From: Lacticaseibacillus pabuli
Lineage (GTDB): Bacteria > Bacillota > Bacilli > Lactobacillales > Lactobacillaceae
Reading direction: 5' to 3'
DNA length: 64,000 nucleotides
Assembly: GCF_028736235.1 (NCBI RefSeq)
Contig: NZ_CP117884.1
Location: 1 to 64,000 of the forward strand
Both the position numbers and the translations under genes were made by a program. Under the pieces are notes generated by a model that had not been told where the DNA came from, ran no database searches, and saw only the letters and a program-made list of their open reading frames with translations. Of the stretch, positions 8,993 through 17,871 are shown piece by piece. Every line of letters starts with the position of its first letter. The first letter of the stretch is position 1.

Positions 8993-9039
8993 AAAGTGCT
9001 TTGTCCCCATCCGCGTGATGGGGATAGTGCACTTTTTTT
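8993..9039 (+). terminator. Leader terminator/attenuator hairpin upstream of mnmE
   Basis: About 25 bases after the expected transcript start. The outer stem is AAAGTGC (8993-8999) with GCACTTT (9029-9035); the inner stem is CCCCATC with GATGGGG; seven T residues follow (9033-9039). It has the form of an intrinsic terminator inside the mnmE leader. No competing antiterminator fold is obvious. Confidence 0.65.
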
Positions 9040-9096
9040 ATGCAATAAGCGGTGCAGCGCCCGTTTCAACGCCGCACGTCAAGGAGGTTATTCAGC

Positions 9097-10479
9097 ATGG
9101 CAAATGACGCAGAGGAAACCATTACAGCGATTAGTACCCCACCTGGTGAAGGGGCAATTTCGATTGTCCGCCTGTCTGGGGATGAGGCCGTCGCAATCGC
9201 TGATAAGGTGTTCCGCGGCAAGAATCTGAATAAGGTGCCAACGCACACGATTAATTATGGGCATATCGTGGATCCTGATTCTGGTCGTGTCATTGATGAG
9301 GTTATGGTCAGTGTTATGCGCGCGCCGAAGACCTTTACCCGTGAGGATGTGGTGGAAATCAACACGCACGGGGGGATTGTTGCCACGCAACGGGTCCTGC
9401 AGCTGGTCATTGGTGCCGGCGCGCGGATGGCGGAGCCTGGCGAATTTACCAAGCGTGCCTTCTTGAACGGCCGGATTGACCTGACTGAGGCCGAATCCGT
9501 CATGGACGTGATCCGTGCCAAGACCGACCGGGCGGCACAAGTGGCCGTGGATCAGCTGGGCGGCAACCTGCGCGAGCTCATTGATGGCTTGCGGCAGGAT
9601 ATCGTCAACACCCTGGCGAAGGTCGAGGTCAACATTGATTATCCTGAGTACGATGCCGAGCAGATGACGGCGAACGCGGTGGCAGACTGTGCGCGTAAAG
9701 CCAGTGCTAAGCTGGACGAACTACTTGCGACCGCGCAGAGCGGAAAGATTCTCCGCGAAGGCCTTGCGACTGCGATTGTCGGCCGGCCTAACGTGGGCAA
9801 GTCGAGTCTGCTGAACCACCTGTTGCACGAGGACAAGGCGATTGTCACTGACGTTGCCGGGACCACGCGCGACGTGCTGGAAGAGTACGTCAGCGTGCGT
9901 GGGGTACCACTGCGCCTGGTCGATACGGCTGGGATTCGCGCGACGGATGACAAGGTCGAAAAAATTGGGGTTGAGCGCTCCATGAAGGCACTCAAGGCCG
10001 CGGACTTGGTTCTGCTGGTCCTTGATGCGAGCCGGCCATTGTCGGATGAAGACCGCCAGCTACTGGATGCTACTGCTGGTAAGAAGCGCATTGTCATTTT
10101 GAATAAGCAGGACTTACCACAGAAACTGGATCCAGCCGAACTGGCGACCCAGCTAGAACCTGGCGAGCTCATCAGTACCTCCGTCATGACGACGGGCGGC
10201 GTTGACGCGCTGGAGGCCAAGATTTCCCAGCTGTTTAACACGGGGATTGAGAACAGTCAGAACACGGTGGTTGTGTCCAATGCGCGCCAAGCCGGGTTGA
10301 TGCGTCAGGCCAAGAACAGCCTGCAGTCGGTTCATGAAGGACTTGAAGCGGGGATGCCACTCGACCTGGTTCAGATTGACTTGACCGAGGCGTGGACGAA
10401 GCTGGGTGAGATTACCGGTGAGGCTGCACCCGATGAGCTGATTACGACCTTGTTCTCGCAGTTCTGCTTGGGTAAGTAG
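9097..10479 (+). CDS. mnmE: tRNA uridine-5-carboxymethylaminomethyl GTPase MnmE
   Basis: GTPase that with MnmG modifies wobble U34 of tRNAs. 460 aa from the ATG at 9097, chosen because AAGGAGG lies directly before it; an in-frame extension upstream has no ribosome binding site. It has an N-terminal tetrahydrofolate-binding domain, a helical domain, and a G domain with [24 protein letters not shown] and NKQD. The C-terminal FCLGK provides the catalytic Cys. mnmG follows after 30 bp. Confidence 0.97.
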   Translation: MANDAEETITAISTPPGEGAISIVRLSGDEAVAIADKVFRGKNLNKVPTHTINYGHIVDPDSGRVIDEVMVSVMRAPKTFTREDVVEINTHGGIVATQRVLQLVIGAGARMAEPGEFTKRAFLNGRIDLTEAESVMDVIRAKTDRAAQVAVDQLGGNLRELIDGLRQDIVNTLAKVEVNIDYPEYDAEQMTANAVADCARKASAKLDELLATAQSGKILREGLATAIVGRPNVGKSSLLNHLLHEDKAIVTDVAGTTRDVLEEYVSVRGVPLRLVDTAGIRATDDKVEKIGVERSMKALKAADLVLLVLDASRPLSDEDRQLLDATAGKKRIVILNKQDLPQKLDPAELATQLEPGELISTSVMTTGGVDALEAKISQLFNTGIENSQNTVVVSNARQAGLMRQAKNSLQSVHEGLEAGMPLDLVQIDLTEAWTKLGEITGEAAPDELITTLFSQFCLGK

Positions 10480-10509
10480 TCATCACACACTGTAAATAGG
10501 AGTAAGATC

Positions 10510-12405
10510 GTGCCAGAAATTAAAGAGTATGATGCACAAGATTATGATGTGATTGTTGTCGGTGCTGGTCACGCGGGCTGTGAGGCTGCACTGGCTGCCG
10601 CACGCATGGGGCAGGAGACGTTGCTGCTGACGCTGAACGTCGACATGCTGGCCTTCATGCCTTGCAACCCCAGCGTTGGTGGTCCAGCCAAGGGGATTGT
10701 GGTCCGCGAAATTGACGCACTCGGCGGTCAGATGGGGCGCAACATCGATGCGACCTACATCCAGATGCGGATGTTGAACACCGGTAAGGGCCCCGCTGTC
10801 CGTGCATTGCGCGCCCAGGCGGATAAGGCCGCTTACCACCGGACGATGAAGAACACCATCGAAAACACGCCGCATTTGACCTTACGTCAAGGCCTCGTGA
10901 ACCGGGTGTTAGTCGAGGACGGCCAGGCACGTGGGGTGGTCACCGCCACCGGTGCCCGTTACCACGCCCAGTCCGTCGTTCTGACGGCTGGCACCAGCAG
11001 TCGCGGTAAGATTATCATCGGCGAGCTCATGTACAGTAGCGGGCCTAACAACTCACTGCCTAGTATCAAACTATCTGAAAACCTGGAGGAACTCGGTTTC
11101 AAGCTACGGCGTTTCAAGACCGGGACCCCACCACGTGTGGACGGCAACTCGATTGACTTCAGCAAGACCGAAGAACAGCCGGGCGACAAGACGCCGAATC
11201 ACTTTAGCTTCACCACGCCTGACTCTGCCTACCTCAAGGACCAACTGTCCTGCTGGATGACTTACACCAATCAGACCACGCACAGTATTATTCGCGAAAA
11301 CCTCAGTCGGGCGCCAATGTTCTCTGGTGTCATCGAAGGGGTCGGCCCACGTTACTGCCCATCCATCGAGGACAAGGTGGTGCGTTTCGCTGACAAGCCG
11401 CGTCATCAGATTTTCCTTGAACCTGAGGGCCGCGATACGGCGGAATACTACGTAGGTGACTTCTCAACATCCATGCCTGAAGAAATCCAGCTCAAGATGT
11501 TGCACAGCGTCGCTGGTCTTGAAAAGGCTGCCCTGATGCGTCCGGGTTACGCCATTGAGTATGATGTCATCGAACCATGGCAGCTGCGGCACAGCCTTGA
11601 AACTAAGCTGGTCCAAGGATTGTTTACTGCCGGGCAGATGAACGGCACGAGTGGTTACGAAGAGGCTGCTGGTCAAGGACTGATGGCAGGTATCAACGCA
11701 GCACGGCGGGTGCAGGGCAAGGATGCTTTCGTGCTCGGTCGTGATGAAGCCTACATCGGTGTCATGATTGATGACCTGGTAACCAAGGGCACCAACGAGC
11801 CATATCGCCTGCTGACGAGCCGTGCGGAATACCGTCTGTTGCTGCGCCATGACAACGCAGACCTGCGCCTGACCGAAAAGGGTCGCGCGCTGGGGATGAT
11901 TGATGATGACCGGTACGCAGCATTCTGTGCCAAGCGCGACGCAATCGTTGCTGAGAAGGAACGCCTGCGCACACTGCGGATCAAGCCTGGCCAAGTTAAC
12001 GACTGGCTCGAGGCACAAGGCAAGGCGCCTCTGAAGGATGGCATTACTGCGGCAGATTTCTTGCGGCGTCCAGAAGTGGACTACGCGGCACTGTTGCAGT
12101 TCATTCCAGACGTTGACTTGGATCACCGCATTACCGAACAGGTGGAAATCCAGACCAAATATGCTGGTTACATTGCCAAGGAGCAGCAGCAGGTCGACCG
12201 GATGCGGCGTCAGGAAGCCAAGAAGATTCCGGACCGCATCGATTACGACGCCATTACCGGTCTGGCAACTGAGGCTCGTCAAAAACTGACCAAGATTCAG
12301 CCGGAGACGCTGGCGCAAGCTGGCCGGATTAGTGGGGTTAACCCAGCAGATATTGCGATTCTCTCGGTTTACATTGAGCAAGGCAAGATTGCAAAAGTTA
12401 GTTAA
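10510..12405 (+). CDS. mnmG: tRNA uridine-5-carboxymethylaminomethyl synthesis enzyme MnmG
   Basis: FAD-dependent partner of MnmE (GidA). 631 aa, full length. FAD-binding motif [12 protein letters not shown] near residue 15; conserved PSVGGPAKG and TGTPPR segments; an insertion and helical C-terminal domain ending [21 protein letters not shown] start after AGGAG. It forms a two-gene operon with mnmE and has a terminator behind it. Confidence 0.97.
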   Translation: MPEIKEYDAQDYDVIVVGAGHAGCEAALAAARMGQETLLLTLNVDMLAFMPCNPSVGGPAKGIVVREIDALGGQMGRNIDATYIQMRMLNTGKGPAVRALRAQADKAAYHRTMKNTIENTPHLTLRQGLVNRVLVEDGQARGVVTATGARYHAQSVVLTAGTSSRGKIIIGELMYSSGPNNSLPSIKLSENLEELGFKLRRFKTGTPPRVDGNSIDFSKTEEQPGDKTPNHFSFTTPDSAYLKDQLSCWMTYTNQTTHSIIRENLSRAPMFSGVIEGVGPRYCPSIEDKVVRFADKPRHQIFLEPEGRDTAEYYVGDFSTSMPEEIQLKMLHSVAGLEKAALMRPGYAIEYDVIEPWQLRHSLETKLVQGLFTAGQMNGTSGYEEAAGQGLMAGINAARRVQGKDAFVLGRDEAYIGVMIDDLVTKGTNEPYRLLTSRAEYRLLLRHDNADLRLTEKGRALGMIDDDRYAAFCAKRDAIVAEKERLRTLRIKPGQVNDWLEAQGKAPLKDGITAADFLRRPEVDYAALLQFIPDVDLDHRITEQVEIQTKYAGYIAKEQQQVDRMRRQEAKKIPDRIDYDAITGLATEARQKLTKIQPETLAQAGRISGVNPADIAILSVYIEQGKIAKVS

Positions 12406-12419
12406 CATCTGATAACACA

Positions 12420-12447
12420 ACGGCTGTCTGAATGGACAGCCGTTTTT
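12420..12447 (+). terminator. Terminator after mnmG
   Basis: Perfect 9-bp stem ACGGCTGTC/GACAGCCGT with a 5-base loop, followed by TTTTT. Confidence 0.9.
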
Positions 12448-12474
12448 GTGTCTAGCTAATCAGACGCCTATAAT
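12446..12474 (+). promoter_or_regulatory. Candidate promoter for the 67-aa gene
   Basis: TTGTGT at 12446-12451, 17-bp spacer, TATAAT at 12469-12474, about 25 bp before the gene at 12499. The -35 shares bases with the mnmG terminator tail. Confidence 0.55.
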
Positions 12475-12498
12475 GGGTGGCGTAAAGGGGCTGATACT

Positions 12499-12702
12499 TT
12501 GAGCGAAAGAATCGCAGCAAAGCTGGATGATGACATCGCCGAAATGACCTCGGCGTGCCTCAACAGCAACAAGCTATTATTCGATCAGTTTGCCATGGAT
12601 GCCATGAGCGAATCCCTCGATGACAATCAAGACCAGGCCAAGCACGACAACCGGGTCTTGAAACAGGCACCAACCCGTCAGCAGGCCATTACCAAGCACT
12701 AG
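12499..12702 (+). CDS. Small acidic hypothetical protein
   Basis: 67 aa from a TTG codon, after an AAAGGGG-like ribosome binding site. Hydrophilic and probably helical, with many Asp/Gln residues (DDNQDQAKHDN); no membrane segment and no motif I know. It has its own promoter and terminator, which argues for a real gene. Function unknown. Confidence 0.6.
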   Translation: MSERIAAKLDDDIAEMTSACLNSNKLLFDQFAMDAMSESLDDNQDQAKHDNRVLKQAPTRQQAITKH

Positions 12703-12709
12703 CTGGCGT

Positions 12710-12778
12710 GTATTTCCCGGGAAATACCGAAAAGCCACCAATGTTCCTCCTGCTCAGGAGAAATATTGGTGGCTTTTT
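12710..12778. terminator. Palindrome plus bidirectional terminator
   Basis: A perfect 18-bp palindrome GTATTTCCCGGGAAATAC (12710-12727) is followed by a strong hairpin with arms AAAGCCACCAAT / ATTGGTGGCTTT (about 12731-12775) enclosing a second stem CTCCTG/CAGGAG. T runs on both strands serve the converging genes. Confidence 0.85.
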
Positions 12779-12796
12779 TGCGGTGTTCTGCTTAGT

Positions 12797-13417
12797 TTAG
12801 TTCAGGTTCGGGAAAGCACCAAATTCAGACATAATCTTGCTGAAGCCAGGTACCGTCTCAGAGCGATTCCAGTCCCGTTGTAGTTCGCAAGCCAACTGCG
12901 CGATGGACGTCAGCTGGGCGCCGGCCTGTTCAACGCGACGCAGTGCGGTTTCGTGGGCAATTGGTGATGTGCCACCAACCGCGTCCACAACAGGGTAAAC
13001 CTCGTAGCCTTCCTTAAGTGCATCAAGGGTTGGGAAGGTCAGGCAGGCTTCAGTCCATAATGCCAGGATCAGAATCTTCTTGCGACCAGTGGCTTTAATG
13101 GCTGCCTGGTATTCCTTGTCTTCCCAGGCATTAATCGAGGTGCGGTCGTAGCTAGGAACGTCTTCGCCAATTGCACGACGCAGGCGAGGTACAGTATCTG
13201 CATTGCGGCCGTTTGAGACGTTGACGGTGGACAGGATGATTGGAATTTTGTACAACTTGGCCAAACGAATGACAAGTTCAGCGTTGTCGACAAGCTTCGA
13301 GCGGTTCATCGAGTTGATGGTGCTAACTTGCAGGGGTTGGTAATCAATCACGGTGAGGACGGTATTTTCAGGATCAACCATGTGATCGGCTACGCCGCGT
13401 GGGTCAAAACTAGTCAT
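12797..13417 (-). CDS. Isochorismatase-family cysteine hydrolase
   Basis: Cytosolic amidase/hydrolase of the isochorismatase superfamily. 206 aa. The catalytic triad is visible: Asp in LTVIDYQP (about residue 25), Lys in GRKKILILALW, and Cys in WTEACLTFPTL preceded by the usual cis-peptide segment. The VIDYQPLQV start and overall length fit the YcaC-like subgroup, whose natural substrate is uncertain. A catabolite-response-like site lies just upstream. Monocistronic, with a bidirectional terminator. Confidence 0.85.
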   Translation of the reverse strand: MTSFDPRGVADHMVDPENTVLTVIDYQPLQVSTINSMNRSKLVDNAELVIRLAKLYKIPIILSTVNVSNGRNADTVPRLRRAIGEDVPSYDRTSINAWEDKEYQAAIKATGRKKILILALWTEACLTFPTLDALKEGYEVYPVVDAVGGTSPIAHETALRRVEQAGAQLTSIAQLACELQRDWNRSETVPGFSKIMSEFGAFPNLN

Positions 13418-13434
13418 AATATTTCCTCCTTATT

Positions 13435-13448
13435 TGAAAGCGTTACCG
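13435..13448. promoter_or_regulatory. cre-like site (CcpA) before the hydrolase
   Basis: TGAAAGCGTTACCG matches the catabolite-response consensus TGWAARCGYTWNCW at 13 of 14 positions. It lies right upstream of the start codon, so carbon repression is likely. Confidence 0.55.
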
Positions 13449-13617
13449 TTAATATACGATTATTTAACACCACTCATTTCGTTATGTCAAACGTTTGGAT
13501 GATGATGTTGAAGCTTATTGTGTCAATGCGTGAATGCTGATTAAGATGAACGCTTACACCATTTAAAAAAGTTATTAAAACGGTAAGGCTGGTTCGTTAA
13601 TTATTGCCCGGGAAATA

Positions 13618-13656
13618 GAAAAAGCGGTCGCACCGTTGAGCCGATGTGACCGCTTA
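13618..13656 (-). terminator. Terminator of the small membrane-protein operon
   Basis: Read on the minus strand: AAGCGGTC (13648-13655) pairs with GACCGCTT (13622-13629), then TTTTTC. Confidence 0.8.
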
Positions 13657-13672
13657 ATCCATCTATGTTTGA

Positions 13673-13840
13673 TTACAGGACACTAATCAATAGGCCTGCT
13701 ATGACGACAGCTAGTACACCTTTAACGCCAGTGTTAATTAACCGTGTCTGCTTTGTTTTAATCTCCAACCCAATGAAAACCAGCGTCGCAATTAACGCGA
13801 CACTCAACATAATGACTAATTTAATAACGGTTTTGTCCAC
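13673..13840 (-). CDS. Small two-helix membrane protein
   Basis: 55 aa from a GTG codon, with AGGGGTG placed about 8 bases before it. It reads MDKTVIKLVIMLSVALIATL at the start; two hydrophobic helices (about 5-23 and 38-55) are separated by a basic turn (EIKTKQTR). It lies 12 bp after the next gene upstream and before a clear terminator, so the two form an operon. Function unknown. The opposite strand has a longer open frame but no ribosome binding site. Confidence 0.65.
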   Translation of the reverse strand: MDKTVIKLVIMLSVALIATLVFIGLEIKTKQTRLINTGVKGVLAVVIAGLLISVL

Positions 13841-13851
13841 GAAAAACACCC

Positions 13852-14115
13852 CTAGACTTCAAAATCAAAGTACGGGTTAATCTGCTTTTGCAGACGGTGA
13901 ATGCCGACAAAATCGATCCCGGGGAACAAACGATAGATGAAGCCAGGGAAGGAATCGCGATTAAATTTATAGTCCATGCGACCCATCCGGTGTGGTCGTT
14001 CATCTGACACGTATTCCCACACCTCGAGATTATATGTAGCGTCTGGAATGACATTGATAAAGGTCTTATCGTCGATGGCAATCCGTGTCGTTTTTGCTGC
14101 TGTTTGTTCAATCAT
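13852..14115 (-). CDS. Hypothetical protein, 87 aa
   Basis: Starts at the ATG at 14115 (MIEQTAAKT), preceded by GGAGGAAACAGAA; a longer in-frame start is unlikely. Soluble, with a Tyr/Phe/Asp-rich second half (MDYKFNRDSFPGF). I do not recognise a family. Co-transcribed with the two-helix membrane protein behind it, so a membrane-associated complex is possible but unproven. Confidence 0.6.
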   Translation of the reverse strand: MIEQTAAKTTRIAIDDKTFINVIPDATYNLEVWEYVSDERPHRMGRMDYKFNRDSFPGFIYRLFPGIDFVGIHRLQKQINPYFDFEV

Positions 14116-14235
14116 TTCTGTTTCCTCCCGTTCTGCACATGCATCATTTTTGTAATGCACAATAGTCAGTATAGCAGACAAACAAAATGATTAGTGTTAC
14201 AAAATGACGAAATCTCTGCTTGTGAAAATGGCAAT

Positions 14236-14275
14236 AAAAAAGCCGCCAATTGCCGTTAAAACGGTAGTTGACGGT
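14236..14275 (-). terminator. Terminator after the CPBP protease
   Basis: Minus-strand stem of 13 positions with two wobble pairs (14262-14274 with 14243-14255), followed by six T residues. Confidence 0.7.
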
Positions 14276-14373
14276 GCAATTAGCAATTCACAATCGCGGT
14301 ATGTCAAGCTTTCACAATTCACTTTCATCAAGCTGAATACAAACTGATGTTCGCTGATGTATACTCGCAAGTT

Positions 14374-15105
14374 TTAGTGCATGAACGCTCTTACCAAGCC
14401 GGCAACGGCTGGAAAAAAGTTGATTAACATGTGCAAACCAATTGAGTAACGGAGGTCTCGGTGGTAGCGATACGTGATGGCTAAAATTGCGCCTAGTGAA
14501 GAGTATAACAAGAGGAAAGGCGTCAGATGTGGTTCGTGTAATAAGCCAAACACCAGTCCAGAGGTAATGACTGCGCCCCAAAAATTTAAGGTGTTATCCT
14601 TTTGCCAGAATAGATTCATGAACACCCCACGGAAGATGAGCTCTTCAATAATTGGGCCACAAATTGCTGCCAAGAAAAATAACGTAACGGGCAGGATAGT
14701 CATCTCGCTGACGACCTCTTGCTGGTTGTGCGGTGTGCCAAAACGTAGAACCGCGGCGTTGGCTGCCAGCACAAGGCCATACATCAAGACGATGAAGAAG
14801 ACGGACTCCAAACGAAATTTACGCCGTCCGATATGCAGGGGGTTGCGACGTTTGAGCTGCGTTCGGTACAGCCAGTACAGGCAGCTAATCTGGATTGCAG
14901 CCAGTATGAGGGTGATTCCGGCCAGCCAGACGTCATAGTGGCGCATTTGCGCTTCCAGAGCAGCACGGGGTAGCGTACCGCCTGCTTGCATCTTCAGCAG
15001 TTGAGGCAAGAAGACGATGCCTAATTGATAAAAGTAGATGGAACCGGCAGCCAGTGCGAAAATGAAAATGGCCCCGATTCTGTTTTTCAAATATTTGAAA
15101 GTCAT
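14374..15105 (-). CDS. CPBP-family intramembrane metalloprotease
   Basis: 243 aa integral membrane protein of the CAAX-protease/bacteriocin-processing (Abi) family. All three active-site motifs are present: EELIFRG (EExxxR), FGLLHEP (FxxxH) and HMLINFF (HxxxN), in the C-terminal half. Four to six hydrophobic segments precede and surround them. Members cleave prenylated or membrane proteins and several act in bacteriocin self-immunity; the substrate here is unknown. Divergent from prs; a minus-strand TATAAT at about 15132-15137 may be its -10. Confidence 0.9.
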   Translation of the reverse strand: MTFKYLKNRIGAIFIFALAAGSIYFYQLGIVFLPQLLKMQAGGTLPRAALEAQMRHYDVWLAGITLILAAIQISCLYWLYRTQLKRRNPLHIGRRKFRLESVFFIVLMYGLVLAANAAVLRFGTPHNQQEVVSEMTILPVTLFFLAAICGPIIEELIFRGVFMNLFWQKDNTLNFWGAVITSGLVFGLLHEPHLTPFLLLYSSLGAILAITYRYHRDLRYSIGLHMLINFFPAVAGLVRAFMH

Positions 15106-15240
15106 TGCGCGTTCCTCCGTGATTTAGACCAATTATACACCAGTAAAAATCAACATTGCCCGGCCCGTCAGCTGGTACTTTGCGGTTTCCTTCGGTATAA
15201 TAGTAGCGGTAGATTGCACATTCGAATTTAGGAGGAAACG

Positions 15241-16170
15241 ATGGCTAATTTGAAGCTGTTTGCACTGAACGGAAACAAACCACTTGCAGAAAAGGTGGCA
15301 GCTGCGCTGAAAATGGAACTTGCACCAGCCTCCGTCAAGCACTTCGCTGACGGTGAAATCCAAATCGATATTGAAAAGTCGATTCGTGGTGCTGATGTCT
15401 ACATCATTCAATCCGTATCTGACCCGGTCAATGAAAACTTCATGGAATTGATGATTATGGTGGACGCTTTGCGGCGTGCTTCCGCGCACCTCATCAACGT
15501 CGTTATCCCGTACTACGGGTACGCTCGTGCTGATCGTAAGGCACGGGCCCGCGAACCAATCACTGCGAAGATGGTTGCGAACATGCTCGAGATGGATGGC
15601 GTTGACCGCGTTGTCACCGTTGACCTGCATGCCGATCAGTTGCAGGGCTTCTTCGACATTCCAGTCGATCACCTGCGTGCATTGCCAATCTTGGCGCAAT
15701 ACTTCGTCGACCAAGGCATTACCGACAATGTGGTTGCCGTTGCACCCGACCATTCAGGGACTAAACTGGCCCGTAAGTTTGCGGAGCACCTTGGTTCACC
15801 ACTAGCCATCATTGACTCTCGCCCTGGCGACCAGAACATCGGGGTCATTGGGGACGTTAAGGGCAAGACGGCCGTTATCGTCGATGACATGATTGATACT
15901 GGGATGCGGATTGAAGAAGCTGTTCGCGCATTGCAGGAGGCTGGTGCTGAGAAGATTTACACGGTTGCGACACATGCCGTGTTCTCTGCCGGTGCCGCAA
16001 CGCGATTGGCTAAGCTGCCACTTGAAAAGATTGTGGTGACGGACACGATTGAGCTGCCTGATGAGAAGTGCCTGCCAAACATGGTGACCATCAGTGTGGA
16101 CCAGTTGATTGCACGCGCGATTCACTTGATTAGCGAAAACCAGTCAATTCACGAATTGTTCGAAGACTAA
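15241..16170 (+). CDS. prs: Ribose-phosphate pyrophosphokinase, divergent paralogue
   Basis: Makes PRPP from ribose-5-phosphate and ATP. 309 aa. PRPP-binding loop VIVDDMIDTG is intact, as are YYGYARADRKARAREPITAK and DLHADQLQGFF. Differences from housekeeping Prs: the usual PDHGG motif is PDHSGTK, and the KRR segment is replaced by IDSRPGDQN. Lactobacilli often carry two prs genes; this resembles the second, so reduced or altered activity is possible. ATG after GGAGG; a TATAAT is at 15196-15201. Confidence 0.88.
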   Translation: MANLKLFALNGNKPLAEKVAAALKMELAPASVKHFADGEIQIDIEKSIRGADVYIIQSVSDPVNENFMELMIMVDALRRASAHLINVVIPYYGYARADRKARAREPITAKMVANMLEMDGVDRVVTVDLHADQLQGFFDIPVDHLRALPILAQYFVDQGITDNVVAVAPDHSGTKLARKFAEHLGSPLAIIDSRPGDQNIGVIGDVKGKTAVIVDDMIDTGMRIEEAVRALQEAGAEKIYTVATHAVFSAGAATRLAKLPLEKIVVTDTIELPDEKCLPNMVTISVDQLIARAIHLISENQSIHELFED

Positions 16171-16205
16171 TATTAAACTAGTAAGCTAAACAATAAATGA
16201 TTCAA

Positions 16206-16252
16206 AAAACACACGGTAATCGCTGTAAGTCAGCGTGTACCGTGTGTTTTTG
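16206..16252. terminator. Bidirectional terminator after prs
   Basis: 13-bp perfect outer stem AAAACACACGGTA (16206-16218) with its complement (16238-16250), T-rich on both strands. It ends prs and also any transcript leaving the SH3-like gene through the repeat element. Confidence 0.9.
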
Positions 16253-16292
16253 TGTATTTAGGATGATGATAGTCGTGAGGTGGAGTATGTGG

Positions 16293-16440
16293 TTCTAAGC
16301 GCGCACCTCCGCACACATTAGAACGGCTCCGGTGCGCAGAAACCTGCGGCTAACAAGCTTCTGGCTTAGACCAGTAAAGCCCACTGGCCTAAGCCAGAAG
16401 CCCGTTAGTCCTCAGTTTCTAAGCGCGCACCTCCGCACAC
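16293..16440 (-). repeat. 3'-UTR covarying repeat element, copy A (one unit)
   Basis: Two identical 24-bp direct repeats (16293-16316 and 16417-16440, starting TTCTAAGCGCGCACC) enclose a 100-bp module. The module contains a variable 18-bp hairpin (GCTTCTGGCTTAGACCAG / CTGGCCTAAGCCAGAAGC), a conserved helix AGAAAC/GTTTCT, a CTAAC/GTTAG helix, and GGTGCGC which pairs with GCGCACC of the right-hand repeat. It begins 7 bp after the stop codon of the minus-strand gene at 16448 and ends before that transcript's terminator, so it lies in the 3' UTR. Related copies: 59144-59417 and 20330-20367. Confidence 0.85.
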
Positions 16441-16447
16441 CGTGCAA

Positions 16448-17566
16448 CTACTTCACGTCGCTTGCTTTAACCCATTCATTGGCACCAATCTTGTACCAGT
16501 TCTGACCGTTGTTGGTCGTCCCAAAGTACTTCAGCTTGACGTTCTTACCAATCTTACGGGTGGTCTTGCTGCTGTCTGGATCAGCGTAGACGGACAGACG
16601 CTTGTTGGTTGTGATGGTGCCGGAACCCATAAGCACCGTGCGGCCACCCTTAACTGTCTTGCCGGCCGTCTTGACGTAGTGCCCATCAATCCACTGGTTA
16701 CCACCGAGGTTGTACCAGGTTGACTTGCCAATCTGCGCTGTGGCGTGAATCTTCCAGCTCGTACCGTGCTTCAGAGACTTGCCCTTAATGACGGAACCAC
16801 CCTGAGGCGCAGTCCAAACGGCGATGCCATAGCCTGGCACGTAGTTGATGGTGACGCTACCGGTAGCAGGCGTGCTCGTGTAAGAAGCCCCATTGCTCGT
16901 CGTGGTCGTTGCGGCATTCGTGTTGCTGTAGAAGAGCCGCAGTGAGTCGCTACCGTCCGTGTGGATCCACTGGTTACCCCCAACGTTGAACCACAGGTAG
17001 CCCTGGGTGACGGTTTCGGAGAAGAAGCGCCACTGGGAAGGACCGTTCAGCGTCTTGCCGCTAATTGGCTGTGCGTCACCGGCGTGTGCGTATACCTGGT
17101 AGCTCGCACCCTTTGCGATTGCCATGGTGCCAGAAGACGTGACGGTCTCCGAGGCAGCTGGCGTGGTCGTCGTTGTGGCCGTGGTTGCCGGCTGGGTGTT
17201 CGTTACGGTTGTTGTGGCGGCACTATCGGGGTAGAGCTTAGTGCCCGTCGTGCTGGAAACATTAATCCACTGGTTGCCGCCCAGGTTAATCCAGGTTTGA
17301 CCAGAGATATCTGATTCGGCAAAGAATTTCCAGCTTGAGTTTGGATTCAGCGTCCGACCACTGATTGGCTGTGCGTCACCGGCCTTGGCGTAGACTGGAA
17401 CGGCGGTCGCACCAACGGCAAATTTGCCGGTAGTTTGTTTGACACTCTGCGCCTGCTGCTGGGTTGCCGCATCCGCTTTTGGTGTGTCTGCATTTACATT
17501 TTTACTACCAATACCAATGCTGGCACCAAGGATGGCGGCGCCGGCGATAATTGCTGATTTCTTCAA
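16448..17566 (-). CDS. Secreted SH3-like repeat protein
   Basis: 372 aa from a TTG codon at 17566 that follows AGGGGG; this gives a clean signal peptide (MKKSAIIAGAAILGASIGIG, cleaved near NADT). Four imperfect repeats follow, each with a Trp/Tyr-rich core such as LGGNQWI or VGGNQWIH, joined by Thr/Ala-rich linkers. This is the pattern of SH3-like/SLAP cell-wall-binding domains. No catalytic domain or LPXTG motif is seen, so it is probably a wall-associated protein. The repeat element lies 7 bp beyond its stop. Confidence 0.75.
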   Translation of the reverse strand: MKKSAIIAGAAILGASIGIGSKNVNADTPKADAATQQQAQSVKQTTGKFAVGATAVPVYAKAGDAQPISGRTLNPNSSWKFFAESDISGQTWINLGGNQWINVSSTTGTKLYPDSAATTTVTNTQPATTATTTTTPAASETVTSSGTMAIAKGASYQVYAHAGDAQPISGKTLNGPSQWRFFSETVTQGYLWFNVGGNQWIHTDGSDSLRLFYSNTNAATTTTSNGASYTSTPATGSVTINYVPGYGIAVWTAPQGGSVIKGKSLKHGTSWKIHATAQIGKSTWYNLGGNQWIDGHYVKTAGKTVKGGRTVLMGSGTITTNKRLSVYADPDSSKTTRKIGKNVKLKYFGTTNNGQNWYKIGANEWVKASDVK

Positions 17567-17770
17567 AACTGAAAACCCCCTGTATAAGCTGCGACTAGCG
17601 GGCATATCTGCCGCGCTTTGGTACTGATCATTTCAGTACATGTTCAATTATAGTTCTTTTCGAACGTTACGACGAGGTTACAAATATGTTTCATGAAATC
17701 TTTAACAACTGATGGGCCGCGGTTTGTTCAGCATCGAAAAATAGACAATGCGCTTTTTGACAGTTGGCGC

Positions 17771-17800
17771 TTGACAAAGATTAAAATAAGCTAATATAAT
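17771..17800 (+). promoter_or_regulatory. Promoter of the EIIC-like gene
   Basis: TTGACA at 17771-17776, 18-bp spacer, TATAAT at 17795-17800. The 305-bp gap 17567-17871 holds this promoter and, on the minus strand, a TATAAT (17647-17652) likely for the SH3-like gene; nothing else is visible. Confidence 0.8.
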
Positions 17801-17871
17801 TCTCATCAACACATAAACATATGCACCATTTCAGAGGCTTTTCGTTGAACCACACATAGGAGGAAATACAT

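Noticed and set aside
13665..13880. 71-codon plus-strand frame
   Set aside because: No ribosome binding site; the minus strand carries a better supported two-helix membrane protein with its own terminator.
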